Shown here one piece after another: positions 38,712 through 46,531 of a stretch of 46,531 bases of DNA. The notes under the pieces were generated by a model, which searched no databases, had not been told where the DNA came from, and saw only the letters and a program-made list of their open reading frames with translations. Source of the DNA: CAIQPS01 sp964631965 (GTDB taxonomy: Bacteria; Actinomycetota; Thermoleophilia; RBG-16-64-13); contig CAZWAR010000007.1 of assembly GCA_964631965.1 (NCBI GenBank), forward strand, positions 1 to 46,531, written 5' to 3'. The translations under genes were made by a program, and so were the position numbers. How positions within the stretch are numbered: position 1 is the stretch's first letter; each line of letters begins with the position of its first letter.

Positions 38712-39929
38712 TCAGGCGAGTGGTTCCAGGGCCTGGTCCAGGTCGGCGATGATGTCGGCCGGGTCCTCGAGCCCTACTGAGAACCTGAACACACCCTCCC
38801 CGGCGTACGCGCGGTACCCTGTCTCCTGCTCGGGGGTGAGATGGAACGAACTGCGCATGAGGTCGGCGGTCGAGAGGTAGCAGACCAACGACCGGTGGTG
38901 GCCCAGCGACACCGCGTAGTGCACCACCTGTAGCCGCTCCGCGAGCAGCTTCGCCGCCGCCGGACCATCGGCCACCTGAAAGGTGAGCATCCCCGAGAAG
39001 TTCTCGAGTTGCCGCTTGGCTAGCTCGAACTGGGGATGGGAGGGCAGACCGGGGTAGATGACCCGGGTCACCTTCGGATGCTGCTCCAGATGTTCGGCTA
39101 CGGTCAGCGCCCCTTCCTCGTGTGCGGCCATGCGGATGGGGAGCGTGGCAGCGCCCCGGAGGATCAGCCAGGCGTTGAACGGACTGAGGACGCCGCCGAC
39201 GTGGATGGCGAGGCCGCGCAACTTCACGAGTTCGTCCTCGGCGCCGGCAATCGAACCGCCGATGGCATCGCCGTGGCCGCATATGTACTTGGTGAGCGAC
39301 TGGATCACGAAGTCCGCACCGAGTTCCGCCGGCCGGAAACCGACCGGCGTGGCGAAGGTTGAGTCGACCGCCACCAAAGCGCCCGCTTCATGCGCCACGG
39401 CGGTGACCGCAGCCACATCGGTGAGGCGGAGCAGCGGATTGGCCGGGGATTCGAGGTAGACCAGACGGGTGTTCGGCCGGAGCGCCGCCCGCACGTTCTC
39501 GACCTCGGAAGCGTCCACCCGGGTGACCTCGATGCCGAGTTGCGGCCAGCGGTCGTTGGCGAGCTCGGAAGCGGCGGCGTAGGTGACGTCGCTCATGAGG
39601 ACATGGTCGCCGGCCTTCAGACAATGCAGGAAGAGTGCCGTGATGGCGGCCATGCCGCTTGCGAAGCAGACGCAGTCCTCCGCGCTCTCGAGCACCGCCA
39701 GCTTCTCCTCGAGCTGCCGCACGGTGGGATTGCCCCACCGGGAGTAGACGAAGGGCGTCTCGTCGGTGATCTCGTCCGCCGAAAAGGCGACGTCGGAATC
39801 GATGAGGAACGTGGTCGACATCACGAGGTCGGGGGCCGAGGCCCCGGTGACGGGATTGGGGGGATGACCGGCGTGGACCGCCGCTGTCTTCATACCCACT
39901 GTGCGCGAACGTGTGCCGTCGAGAGCCAT
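38712..39929 (-). CDS. Trans-sulfuration PLP enzyme (cystathionine gamma-lyase/synthase or methionine gamma-lyase family)
   Basis: This 405-residue enzyme belongs to the Cys/Met metabolism PLP family: KTAAVHAGHPP, YSRWGNPTVRQLEEKLAVLE, CVCFASGMAAITALF, LVYLESPANPLLRLTD, VDSTFATP and the Schiff-base Lys in QSLTKYICGHGDAIGG. ATG 39929 is chosen because AGGAGGAG lies 6 bases upstream, and TATAGT (39964 to 39959) is its -10. The exact reaction among synthases and lyases cannot be told by eye. It stands alone with a terminator hairpin upstream. Confidence 0.85.
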   Translation of the reverse strand: MALDGTRSRTVGMKTAAVHAGHPPNPVTGASAPDLVMSTTFLIDSDVAFSADEITDETPFVYSRWGNPTVRQLEEKLAVLESAEDCVCFASGMAAITALFLHCLKAGDHVLMSDVTYAAASELANDRWPQLGIEVTRVDASEVENVRAALRPNTRLVYLESPANPLLRLTDVAAVTAVAHEAGALVAVDSTFATPVGFRPAELGADFVIQSLTKYICGHGDAIGGSIAGAEDELVKLRGLAIHVGGVLSPFNAWLILRGAATLPIRMAAHEEGALTVAEHLEQHPKVTRVIYPGLPSHPQFELAKRQLENFSGMLTFQVADGPAAAKLLAERLQVVHYAVSLGHHRSLVCYLSTADLMRSSFHLTPEQETGYRAYAGEGVFRFSVGLEDPADIIADLDQALEPLA

Positions 39930-39958
39930 GAGATTCTCCTCCTGCTGTGCGGCCATCG

Positions 39959-39964
39959 ACTATA
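39959..39964 (-). promoter_or_regulatory. -10 element of the trans-sulfuration gene
   Basis: TATAGT on the minus strand (39964 to 39959) lies about 30 bases before ATG 39929. No strong -35 is visible. Confidence 0.45.
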
Positions 39965-39993
39965 CCGGACGGGGAGCGTCTGCGCACCCAGAG

Positions 39994-40014
39994 CGGCTTC
40001 GCGGTACGAAGCCG
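39994..40014 (-). terminator. Hairpin after the 3beta-HSD-like gene
   Basis: CGGCTTCG (39994-40001) and CGAAGCCG (40007-40014) form a perfect 8-bp stem with a 5-base loop, 85 bases beyond the stop of the redox operon and just before the next promoter. No U tract follows. Confidence 0.5.
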
Positions 40015-40098
40015 AGTGTCGCGAGCGCTGCGAGAACGGTGGTGAGTAGGCGATCCGCGGAAAGCGCAGCGTGGCGGGAGGCAGCAGCCGTTCGCCGG

Positions 40099-41106
40099 CT
40101 AGCGCTCCAGCTTCCCCTTCCAGTACTCGAGCGTTCTGCGGAAGGCCTCCTCATACGAGACGATGGGCTTGTAGCCCAGTTCGCGCTCGGCCTTGTCGTG
40201 GCGGTAGGTGTGGTCGATACAGGTCTGCACAACGGAGAAGCGGGTGAGATTGGAGCGCGGGGCGACCAGTTCGGCAAGGCACGCGGCGGCGTATGCCACC
40301 GGGAAGGGGATGCTCCGTTTGGGCGCCGACAGACCGAGCGCCTCCAGGTACGGCTCCATGAAGTCGAACAGGTTCGTGGCAGGGTAGTGATCGCCCACGA
40401 AGTAGATCTGCCCGGCCACCGGCGACCCGGGGAACAGGCGTTCTGCGGCGAGCAGATGGGCATGAGCGGCGTTCTCGGAATAGACATGGGTAAACCGAGC
40501 CTTGCCGCTGCCCGCCCGCATGTACTTGCCCCTCTCCGCCATGGCGATGATGTTGCCGAGGTGGTAGCGGTCCCGCGGTCCGTACATACCTGCCGGCCGG
40601 AGTGCGCAGGTGGCCAGTTCGGGACTGTCGGCCGCGAGCACCAGGCGTTCGGCGGCGATCTTCGTGCGCGAGTAGTGATCTGCGGGGATCCTGTCCGGAT
40701 AGGGGAGAGACTCGTCACCGTCCACGATGGGGGTACGGCCGTCCACCACGACGTCGATGGTGCTGGTGTAGACGAGTCGGCGGATGCCGAGCTCGCGGCA
40801 GACGCTGACGGCGATGCGGTTGCCTTCCACGTTGACAGTCTCGTAGACCCCGGTCGGCGTGCCCGGCTCCCAGACGGCGGCGGCGGTCTGAAAGACGACC
40901 TCACTGTTCCGGCAGGCCGCGCGGACCGCATCCGGGTTGCGGATATCGCCGACCAGGGCGTCGCACAGATCCTCAGGGACCCTCTGCAGGTCGAGGACCG
41001 TGACTTCCTTGCCGGAGGCCAGCAACTGCTTGACCATCTCCCAACCCAGCATGCCCGCGCCGCCGATCACCGTGCAGCGTCGATAGACCGATGTAGGCGT
41101 GCTCAC
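40099..41106 (-). CDS. NAD(P)-dependent epimerase / 3beta-hydroxysteroid dehydrogenase-like
   Basis: This 335-residue extended short-chain dehydrogenase has the Rossmann motif VIGGAGMLGWEMVKQLL (14-30), QTAAAVWEP, the catalytic Y-x3-K in DHYSRTKIAAERLVL and RPAGMYGPRDRYHLG. The layout fits the 3beta-HSD/isomerase subgroup. GTG 41106 overlaps the ferredoxin stop as GTGA, so it is coupled to the two ferredoxin genes before it; the longer frame to 41265 is an overlap artefact. The substrate, perhaps a sugar nucleotide or an isoprenoid/steroid-like alcohol, is unknown. Confidence 0.82.
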   Translation of the reverse strand: MSTPTSVYRRCTVIGGAGMLGWEMVKQLLASGKEVTVLDLQRVPEDLCDALVGDIRNPDAVRAACRNSEVVFQTAAAVWEPGTPTGVYETVNVEGNRIAVSVCRELGIRRLVYTSTIDVVVDGRTPIVDGDESLPYPDRIPADHYSRTKIAAERLVLAADSPELATCALRPAGMYGPRDRYHLGNIIAMAERGKYMRAGSGKARFTHVYSENAAHAHLLAAERLFPGSPVAGQIYFVGDHYPATNLFDFMEPYLEALGLSAPKRSIPFPVAYAAACLAELVAPRSNLTRFSVVQTCIDHTYRHDKAERELGYKPIVSYEEAFRRTLEYWKGKLER

Positions 41107-41444
41107 GAAACGGCGTCCTCGAGTGCCTCCACCGGGCCGGCCGCGCCTTTCGCTCTCGGCGACCTCAGCTTCCTCCTGCGCCAGAACGCGGCGGTCGACA
41201 GCTCGACGGCCCGCTGCGGGCAGACAGCCACGCACTCCCCGCATCTGGTGCAGAGGGACATCCACATAGGGGTCACCCGCCAGGTCTTGGGGTCGAAGGG
41301 ATCGGACTCCACCGCCCCGAGGGTCTGATGGAGCAGGAAGACGGCGGGCTCACAGGCCTGCAGGCACTTCCCGCAGTCGCGCGGGTCGACGCCGACCCCG
41401 TCGCCGCAGCGGGAGTAGTCGATCGTGATCTTGGCGCGCGCCAT
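41103..41444 (-). CDS. 4Fe-4S ferredoxin-like protein
   Basis: This 113-residue protein has two cysteine clusters: CGxxVxxxDCGKCLQACEP with an unusual spacing (14-31), and the standard C-T-R-C-G-E-C-x3-C-P at about 65-75, enough for one regular and one atypical 4Fe-4S cluster. The C-terminus is basic and low-complexity (FWRRRKLRSPRAK). It lies 32 bases after the dicluster protein gene and overlaps the dehydrogenase gene. Probably an electron carrier for this operon. Confidence 0.8.
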   Translation of the reverse strand: MARAKITIDYSRCGDGVGVDPRDCGKCLQACEPAVFLLHQTLGAVESDPFDPKTWRVTPMWMSLCTRCGECVAVCPQRAVELSTAAFWRRRKLRSPRAKGAAGPVEALEDAVS

Positions 41445-41476
41445 GGCCGGTTCGTCCGCCTCGTCTCAACAGCCTG

Positions 41477-42358
41477 CTAGTATTTTCCCGCCACCGCGGG
41501 GATCCGGTCCCTGGGCAGCAGGAACAGCGCGTCCGTGGGGCATACGTGGCGGCAGACGCCGCAGCCGTAGCACTTTTCTTGGTCCACGACCGGGCGGACG
41601 AGGGCCTTGTCCATGCTGATGGCGTCGAACGGGCATTGCTCGACGCATGCCGCGCAAGCGAGACAGGCTTCGGGGCGGTAGTCGATGACGTACTCGGCTT
41701 TGTAGACCGAGGTGATCCCGAAGTCCTTGCGCGGACGAATGCCCGCGCACTCCGGATTCTCGCAGGAGCAGAGGTTGTTGATGTAGGGAAACGGCCCAAA
41801 CCAGATGGTCCCGATATACCCTTTGTGATTGTGCTCTCGGAAGCGGGCGATGGCCTCGTCGCGGGTGAGGTGGTACTTCTCCTTTTCGGGGATGAAGCGG
41901 GGAAGCTTGTCGACGATGTCGGACATCACCCCGAAGTTGATGCAGCAGGATTCCTTGTAGCCCCGGGTCATGTAGCGGCACATGCAGTTCTTCTCGATGA
42001 TGGGCTCCGCTGCGCAGTGGCGCAGGATCTCCTCTCCGTCCTCGAGGGGGACCACTTGGCCGATATGGCCTTCAGGTCTCAAGGGGTTCCGCGGAGGCTT
42101 GCGGCTGTGGAGCATCCGTTCCGCCGTCGCCTTCACCAGTCTGCCGATGATGGGGATGCGGAAGGTGTGGTCCATCCCCACCGGGCTGACACCGTTCACC
42201 GGGCGTACGGCGATGCTCTCGAAGTTCTTGTACTGCTCGAGCAGGAATGCCCGAAGGTCGTGCTTCTCGACGACCTCATTCGAGTAATGTTCCGCGTTCA
42301 GGTACCACTTGCCACCCGCGCCATGCTGCATGCAGTAGTCACACATGACGGCCATCAT
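41477..42358 (-). CDS. Multi-cysteine dicluster 4Fe-4S protein
   Basis: This 293-residue protein begins MMAVMCDYC. It has a long central part with its own cysteine groups (EKNCMCRYMTRGYKESCCINFG and NLCSCENPECAG) and ends with a standard 2[4Fe-4S] ferredoxin module (CLACAACVEQCPFDAI and CYGCGVCRHVCPTDAL). The central cysteines could hold a further cluster or metal site. It is first in a three-gene operon with a ferredoxin and a 3beta-HSD-like dehydrogenase. No named family beyond polyferredoxin-like is recognised. No strong ribosome site; ATG at codon 2 or 5 are alternatives. Confidence 0.8.
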   Translation of the reverse strand: MMAVMCDYCMQHGAGGKWYLNAEHYSNEVVEKHDLRAFLLEQYKNFESIAVRPVNGVSPVGMDHTFRIPIIGRLVKATAERMLHSRKPPRNPLRPEGHIGQVVPLEDGEEILRHCAAEPIIEKNCMCRYMTRGYKESCCINFGVMSDIVDKLPRFIPEKEKYHLTRDEAIARFREHNHKGYIGTIWFGPFPYINNLCSCENPECAGIRPRKDFGITSVYKAEYVIDYRPEACLACAACVEQCPFDAISMDKALVRPVVDQEKCYGCGVCRHVCPTDALFLLPRDRIPAVAGKY

Positions 42359-42492
42359 GACGGATGGCGGGGGTCCGGCGCAAGTATGAACAGGCCGTGT
42401 TCAGTGGTTGTGGCGGCTGCGTCCTAGACCGCAGGCCTCTCGGCTGCGCGCCGGCCGGGGGAAGAGGCGACCGCCTGTGGATGTGCGGGGCC

Positions 42493-42498
42493 TATAAT
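42493..42498 (+). promoter_or_regulatory. Consensus -10 for leaderless Nudix mRNA
   Basis: A perfect TATAAT lies 7 bases before ATG 42506, which implies transcription starts at or near the start codon. It is flanked by CGGGG and CCCCG, so the -10 sits in the loop of a 5-bp inverted repeat. Confidence 0.6.
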
Positions 42499-42505
42499 CC
42501 CCGGA

Positions 42506-43108
42506 ATGGAAGAAGCGATGCACAATGGGATCGACAGCAGGATCGGGAAGGAGGAGGTCAGGCGCCGGCTTGCTGCCACGTGCCTCAACGGGGAGCCGCC
42601 CTGCGAAGCCGCCGCGCAGCTCACGCCGGCCGCCGTCCTCGTGGCACTGGTTGCCACTCGGCACGGCCCCGAGATCATACTCACGCAGCGCACGTCGGAG
42701 CTGAGACATCATCCCGGCCAGATCAGTCTGCCCGGCGGGCGTATCGAGCCCGGCGACGCCGGTCCGGCCGAAGCGGCGCTGCGGGAAGCTTGGGAGGAGG
42801 TCGGGCTGCCGCCGGGGCGGGTGGAGATCCTCGGGTGCCTGCCCCTCTATCGGACCGTATCCGACTATTGCGTGCATCCCATCGTGGGCTGGGTGGAGAA
42901 GCCGTTGCCGTTGACGCCGGATGCGAGAGAGGTGGCCGAGGTGTTCCTCGTGCCGCTGCGATTCGTCATCGACCCCGTCAACCAGACGCTGGAGAGCATG
43001 CTGAGTGACGGGCGGGAGCATTCCTTCTATGTACTGCCGTTCCCAGGGCGGCGCATCTGGGGGGCTACGGCTGGCATCCTGGTGAGCCTGGCCCGGGTAT
43101 TGGCGTAG
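42506..43108 (+). CDS. Nudix hydrolase, probable coenzyme A pyrophosphatase (NudL/YeaB-like)
   Basis: This 200-residue protein carries the Nudix box GGRIEPGDAGPAEAALREAWEEVGL (75-99, with REAWEE) and the CoA-pyrophosphatase (UPF0035) signature just before it, ILTQRTSELRHHPGQISLPGG. It would cleave CoA or acyl-CoA to 3',5'-ADP and (acyl)phosphopantetheine in the cytosol. ATG 42506 follows a TATAAT by 7 bases with no Shine-Dalgarno. Its 3' end lies 28 bases before the scaffold gap. Confidence 0.88.
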   Translation: MEEAMHNGIDSRIGKEEVRRRLAATCLNGEPPCEAAAQLTPAAVLVALVATRHGPEIILTQRTSELRHHPGQISLPGGRIEPGDAGPAEAALREAWEEVGLPPGRVEILGCLPLYRTVSDYCVHPIVGWVEKPLPLTPDAREVAEVFLVPLRFVIDPVNQTLESMLSDGREHSFYVLPFPGRRIWGATAGILVSLARVLA

Positions 43109-43136
43109 GCGGGCCGACCGGCCAGCGATCCGCCGA

Positions 43137-43236
43137 NNNNNNNNNNNNNNNNNNNNNNNNNNNNNNNNNNNNNNNNNNNNNNNNNNNNNNNNNNNNNNNN
43201 NNNNNNNNNNNNNNNNNNNNNNNNNNNNNNNNNNNN
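43137..43236. other. Assembly gap (100 N)
   Basis: A run of exactly 100 N, the conventional filler for a gap of unknown size. It cuts the 3' end of the surface-protein gene inside a repeated domain, a place where short-read assemblies collapse. Confidence 0.98.
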
Positions 43237-45257
43237 TCGAAGGCATCCACCCCGATGTTGGTGTCGTTGGCAGCCGGGTTCTTCGTGCCCGTGAACTCGA
43301 TGATGACGGTGTGGGTGCCGGGGACCAGCGCGCCCGTCTCCCAAACCTTCTGGCGCCACAGCGTCGCGGAACTGTATAGGTCGATGACCACAGGAGCGCC
43401 GCCATCGAGCGTCACTTTCGCCTTGCCGTAGACGTCGCTCTTCTTGGTGATCCATGCCAGTGAGGAGCCGGTGAACGTGACGGTTACCGACGAGCCGGGT
43501 GTATTGCTGAAACGGAAGCTGCCGCCGGAAGCGGAGCTGGCTCCGGACACCTTCCAACCGCCCACGTAGAGGAAGTGGGCATCGTTCTGTTCGTAGCAGA
43601 CGGGTGCAGCAGCCGGTGCTGGAACGACGGTGCCGGCGATCTCGAACGCGTCGACGTTGACGTTCGTTCCGCTGCCTTCGGGGTTCTTGATACCGGTCCA
43701 CTCGATCGTGACAGTGTGGGGGCCTGCGGGAAGTACCCCGGTGTCCCAGAGCCTCTGCTGCCAGACGGTGTCGGCGCTGTAGAGGTCAACCAGGATAGGG
43801 GCGCCGCTATCGACGGTGACTCTGGCGCTGCCGTAGACCGGGCTCTTCTTACCTATCCAGGCGAGGTAGGTGCCGTTGAACACGACGGTGGCGTACGCGG
43901 GAGAGTCTGCGAAGCGGAAGCTCCTGTCGGAGGCGCTGCTGGACGAGGTGGCGGTCCAGCCACCGCCGAACGCGAAGAGCGGGTCTTTCTGCTCGTACCG
44001 ACTGGTGGCCGGGCTGGCGGCCGGAGCCGGGCTGGCGGCCCCCGGGCTGAGCGTCCCGATGACTTCGACCGCGTCGATGTTCATGCGCGTGCCGCCCGTA
44101 GACCCCGGCTGGCCGAGCCAGCGGAGTTCGACTTGGTGGGTCCCCGGCGCCAGGATGCCCGTGCTCCAGACCCGCTTCTGACGGAGCGTTGTTGCGCTGG
44201 AGAAGTCGATGGCGCCCTTGTCCTTGCCGTCGAGAAATACCGCCGCCTTGCCCATGGTGAAACCGGTCGTGGCGAGCAGGTCGAGGCCGAATCCGTTGAA
44301 CGAGATTATGGCTCGAGCGGGTGAGTCGGTGTAGGTGTACGAGCCCCCGGATGCGCCGCTCGTCACGAAGGTGCGCCAATCGCCGGTATAGACGATGGTG
44401 TTGTCGGTCTGCTCCACGCGGCTCGCTCCTGCTCCCGCTTCGACCGGGACCAACTTTCCGGCCACCTCGACCGCATCGATGTTCACGCGGGTGCCACCCC
44501 TGGTTCCCGCCCGCCCGAGCCAGCGCAGATCCACAGTGTGAGTGCCGGAGGCCACCGTACCCGTACTCCATACCTTCCGCTTGCGCAGGGTGGTGGTGCT
44601 GGAGAAGTCGATGACACCCTTGTCCTCACCGTCGAGGAACACGGCTGCCTTGCCCATGGTGATGCCAGTTGTGGCGATTAGGTCGAGCCTGGTCCCTGAG
44701 AACGAGATGAGGGCCCGGGCGTCCGAGTCGGCGTAGGCGTAGGAACCGCCGGAGGCGCCGCCCGTCACGAACAGGCGCCAGGTACCCAGATAGGTGATGT
44801 CACCGGCTGTCTGCTCGACGAGAGCTCCGGTTGGCACGCCCGGATCGGGAGCCGGCGTGCTGCCGCCTGTCGCCTGGGTCAATGTTCCGATCACGTCGAC
44901 TGCGTCTATGCCGATGTTGGTGTCTGTAGCCGAGGCGCTCTTCTTGCCCGTCCACTCAATGGTGACGTGGTGGTCCCCCGAGGACAACTTTCCTGTGTCC
45001 CAGACCTTCTGTCTATAGGAGGTATTCGCACCGTACAGGTCCACCGCGACCGGCGCCTTGCCGTCCAGGGTGACCGTGGCGATGCCATAGACGCTGCTGT
45101 TCTTCGTGATCCAGGCGAGATAGGTCCCTTTGAACGAGATGGTCACCGAACTCCCGGCTGCGTTCGCGTAGACAAAGTCTCCTCCGGAGGCGGACGAGGT
45201 GTGCGACGTGTGCCAGTTGCCCTGATAGTTCAGGCGGGTGTCACTCTGCTCGTACCT
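43237..45257 (-). repeat. Five tandem beta-sandwich domain repeats, order A-B-B-A-A
   Basis: Repeat boundaries are about 45257-44880 (A1), 44819-44451 (B1), 44417-44052 (B2), 44000-43626 (A2) and 43598 into the gap (A3). Type A carries LAWITKKSxVYGxAxVTLDG ... KVWDTG ... TIEWTGxKNP. Type B carries LDLIATTGxTMGKAAVFLDG ... RVWSTG ... LRWLGxxGxxGGTRxNIDAVEV. All share the opening EQ-x-D ... GxW and the closing N-I-x-x-D-A. Domains are joined by short Ala/Pro/Gly linkers. Confidence 0.85.
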
Positions 45258-46531
45258 GGTGTAGTCCGGGGTGGTCTCACCGCCCGAAATCATCCTGCGG
45301 GCCGTCACGTAGCTCGAGCGGTACGCGTCCTCGATGCATACGAGGTCGTCGCTTCGCGGGGCGTTGATCATCATCCCTCCGCCCACATACATCCCCACGT
45401 GGCTGATGGGCGTGTAGAAGAACACGAGGTCGCCCGGCTGCAGATCGGACTTGGCGACGGCCGTTCCGTAGGTCGACATTGCCCGTGAATAGTGAGGGAG
45501 ATTCACACCGAACTGCTTGTAGACGTACATGCAGAAGCCCGAGCAATCGAAGCCGGTGCTCGGACTGGCCCCTGCCCAAAGGTAGGGCGTGCCCAGGTAC
45601 TCGACGGCCTTCTTGACCACTTTCTCGCCGGGAGTGAGGGTTCCGTCCCCGCCGTACCAATAGAGATCATCCGTGGTGGCCGGGCTCGCGCCCCAGTAAT
45701 CGAAGACGGTCACCTCTACCGGTCCGTCGCCGAAACCGGCGGGCATGGAGGAGATGGTGAGCTGTGTCGCGGAATCGGCCTTCCAGTCTCTCGAGGGCAC
45801 GTAGACCTTGCCGACGCGCACCTTGGTGGCCTTGTCGAGAGAGGTGCCTTTCACCATCACCTTGTTGCCGCCCCCGGTGGGTCCATTGGTGGTGCTGAGT
45901 CCGGTCACCCGAGCGGTGTTCAGACTTTTCACCTCCCGGTAGACCGGCCAGTCCACCCCGACGAAGTCGACCTCCTCGACCTCGGGGCCGTGCGCCTTGA
46001 GGGCGGCACTGGTTGAGGCATGCAGCATGCTGCTCTTGCTGAGGAGGAGAACGCCCTTGCCCTTGGCGATGAAGGAAACGGCCGCCTCCCCATCGGGGTA
46101 ATCGTCTCCAGGCGCGATGGCCACGTGAGCATAGCTGAGCCAGCCCCGGTCGGCGGCGTAGTCGGCGAGCTTCGCGGCTGTGTCGTAGCGGCCGTCCGGA
46201 TCGGACGTGCTGGGGGTGCCCAGGATACGCTTCGTCACCGAGAAGCCCGAGCCCACTCCGAGAGTCGCGTTCGTGCCCACGACGATAGCCGAGGACACCC
46301 CTAGGTCGGCGATGACGTCTTTCGCGCACTGGGGCAGCGGACCACCGCCAGGCATGAGCAGCAGCGGCCAGCCCTGGGCAGCGGCCAAGGACGAGGCGGC
46401 CAGAGCGGGCCCGTAGCTGTCCCCAGGGGCGATGACCACCTTGGATACGCTGCCGGTCTTCGCTTCGACGGCCCGGGCCACCAAAGCGGCGGTCTCGTAG
46501 CGGTCGCCTCCCTTCAACACCACGACGTCGC
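43237..46531 (-). CDS. Large cell-surface protein: CWB2 + IPT-like + NlpC/P60 + five beta-sandwich repeats (partial at both ends)
   Basis: The frame is open to the right window edge and runs into the N gap, so both termini are missing; at least 1095 residues are seen (numbered from GTG 46523). The order is: two cell-wall-binding repeat 2 (CWB2) units (1-195, GGDRYETAALVA and DGRYDTAAKLA); an IPT/TIG-like domain (about 203-290); an NlpC/P60 peptidase domain (300-415) with Cys327 in FDCSGF, His375 in SHVGMYVGG and Asn387; and five domains of about 125 residues from 423 onward. CWB2 would bind anionic wall polymers and NlpC/P60 would cut peptidoglycan stem peptides. The repeats may bind glycans (inference). 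A signal peptide is expected outside the window. Confidence 0.88.

Noticed and set aside
37969..39282. 437-codon minus-strand frame spanning the DUF169 and trans-sulfuration genes
   Set aside because: It overlaps two well-recognised genes in other frames and has no protein-like conservation.

Overview
The window is a GC-rich bacterial chromosome segment. It has no rRNA, recognisable tRNA, CRISPR array, insertion sequence or phage gene. The mix of genes suggests a deep-branching, anaerobic or microaerophilic actinobacterium (Coriobacteriia-like or related), but no marker gene here proves it. The clues are frequent GTG/TTG starts, apparently leaderless promoters, Tat lipoproteins, cell-wall-binding (CWB2) surface modules, a two-domain rubrerythrin, polyferredoxin-type proteins and DUF169/DUF2089/DUF2721 families. 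A 100-base run of N (43137-43236) marks a scaffold gap, so this is a draft or metagenome assembly.

Layout. 1-7.7 kb: an amidohydrolase, then two PLP aminotransferases around three consecutive MFS transporters; the middle, DHA2-like transporter is broken by an in-frame TAA. 7.8-12.2 kb: a deaminase/VOC pair, a doubly damaged DUF454 (YbaN) gene, DUF1295 and DUF2721 membrane proteins and an alpha/beta hydrolase. 12.4-17.5 kb: two paralogous Tat-exported ABC solute-binding lipoproteins flank an NTN-hydrolase (peptidase C45-like); no permease or ATPase is present. 17.6-20.3 kb: two small membrane-anchored proteins back to back, an ABM-domain protein and a thioredoxin reductase. 20.4-26.0 kb: a GlcD-GlcE-GlcF-like glycolate oxidase operon divergent from an alanine/serine-glyoxylate aminotransferase, together a plausible glycolate to glyoxylate to glycine route. 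26.0-29.7 kb: a peptidyl-prolyl isomerase, D-Ala-D-Ala carboxypeptidase, lipid kinase and RlmA operon.

30.0-34.7 kb: a small membrane protein and a methyltransferase, then a rubrerythrin, LOR/SDH (ornithine cyclodeaminase-like) and previously uncalled 44-residue membrane protein operon, and a lipoprotein serpin. 35.0-38.7 kb: an LCP cell-envelope protein, a DUF2089/membrane/SHOCT-like operon with a palindrome over its promoter, and a DUF169 protein. 38.7-43.1 kb: a trans-sulfuration PLP enzyme, a dicluster ferredoxin/ferredoxin/3beta-HSD-like redox operon and a Nudix hydrolase. 43.2 kb to the end: a large surface protein truncated at both ends, with CWB2, IPT-like and NlpC/P60 domains and five beta-sandwich repeats in the order A-B-B-A-A.

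Three cross-cutting signals stand out. Six conserved enzymes carry Ala/Gly/Asp/Thr-rich low-complexity insertions. Several genes have a -10 hexamer 6-8 bases before the start codon, with divergent pairs sharing one palindromic -10. Two genes have otherwise intact reading frames broken by point lesions.
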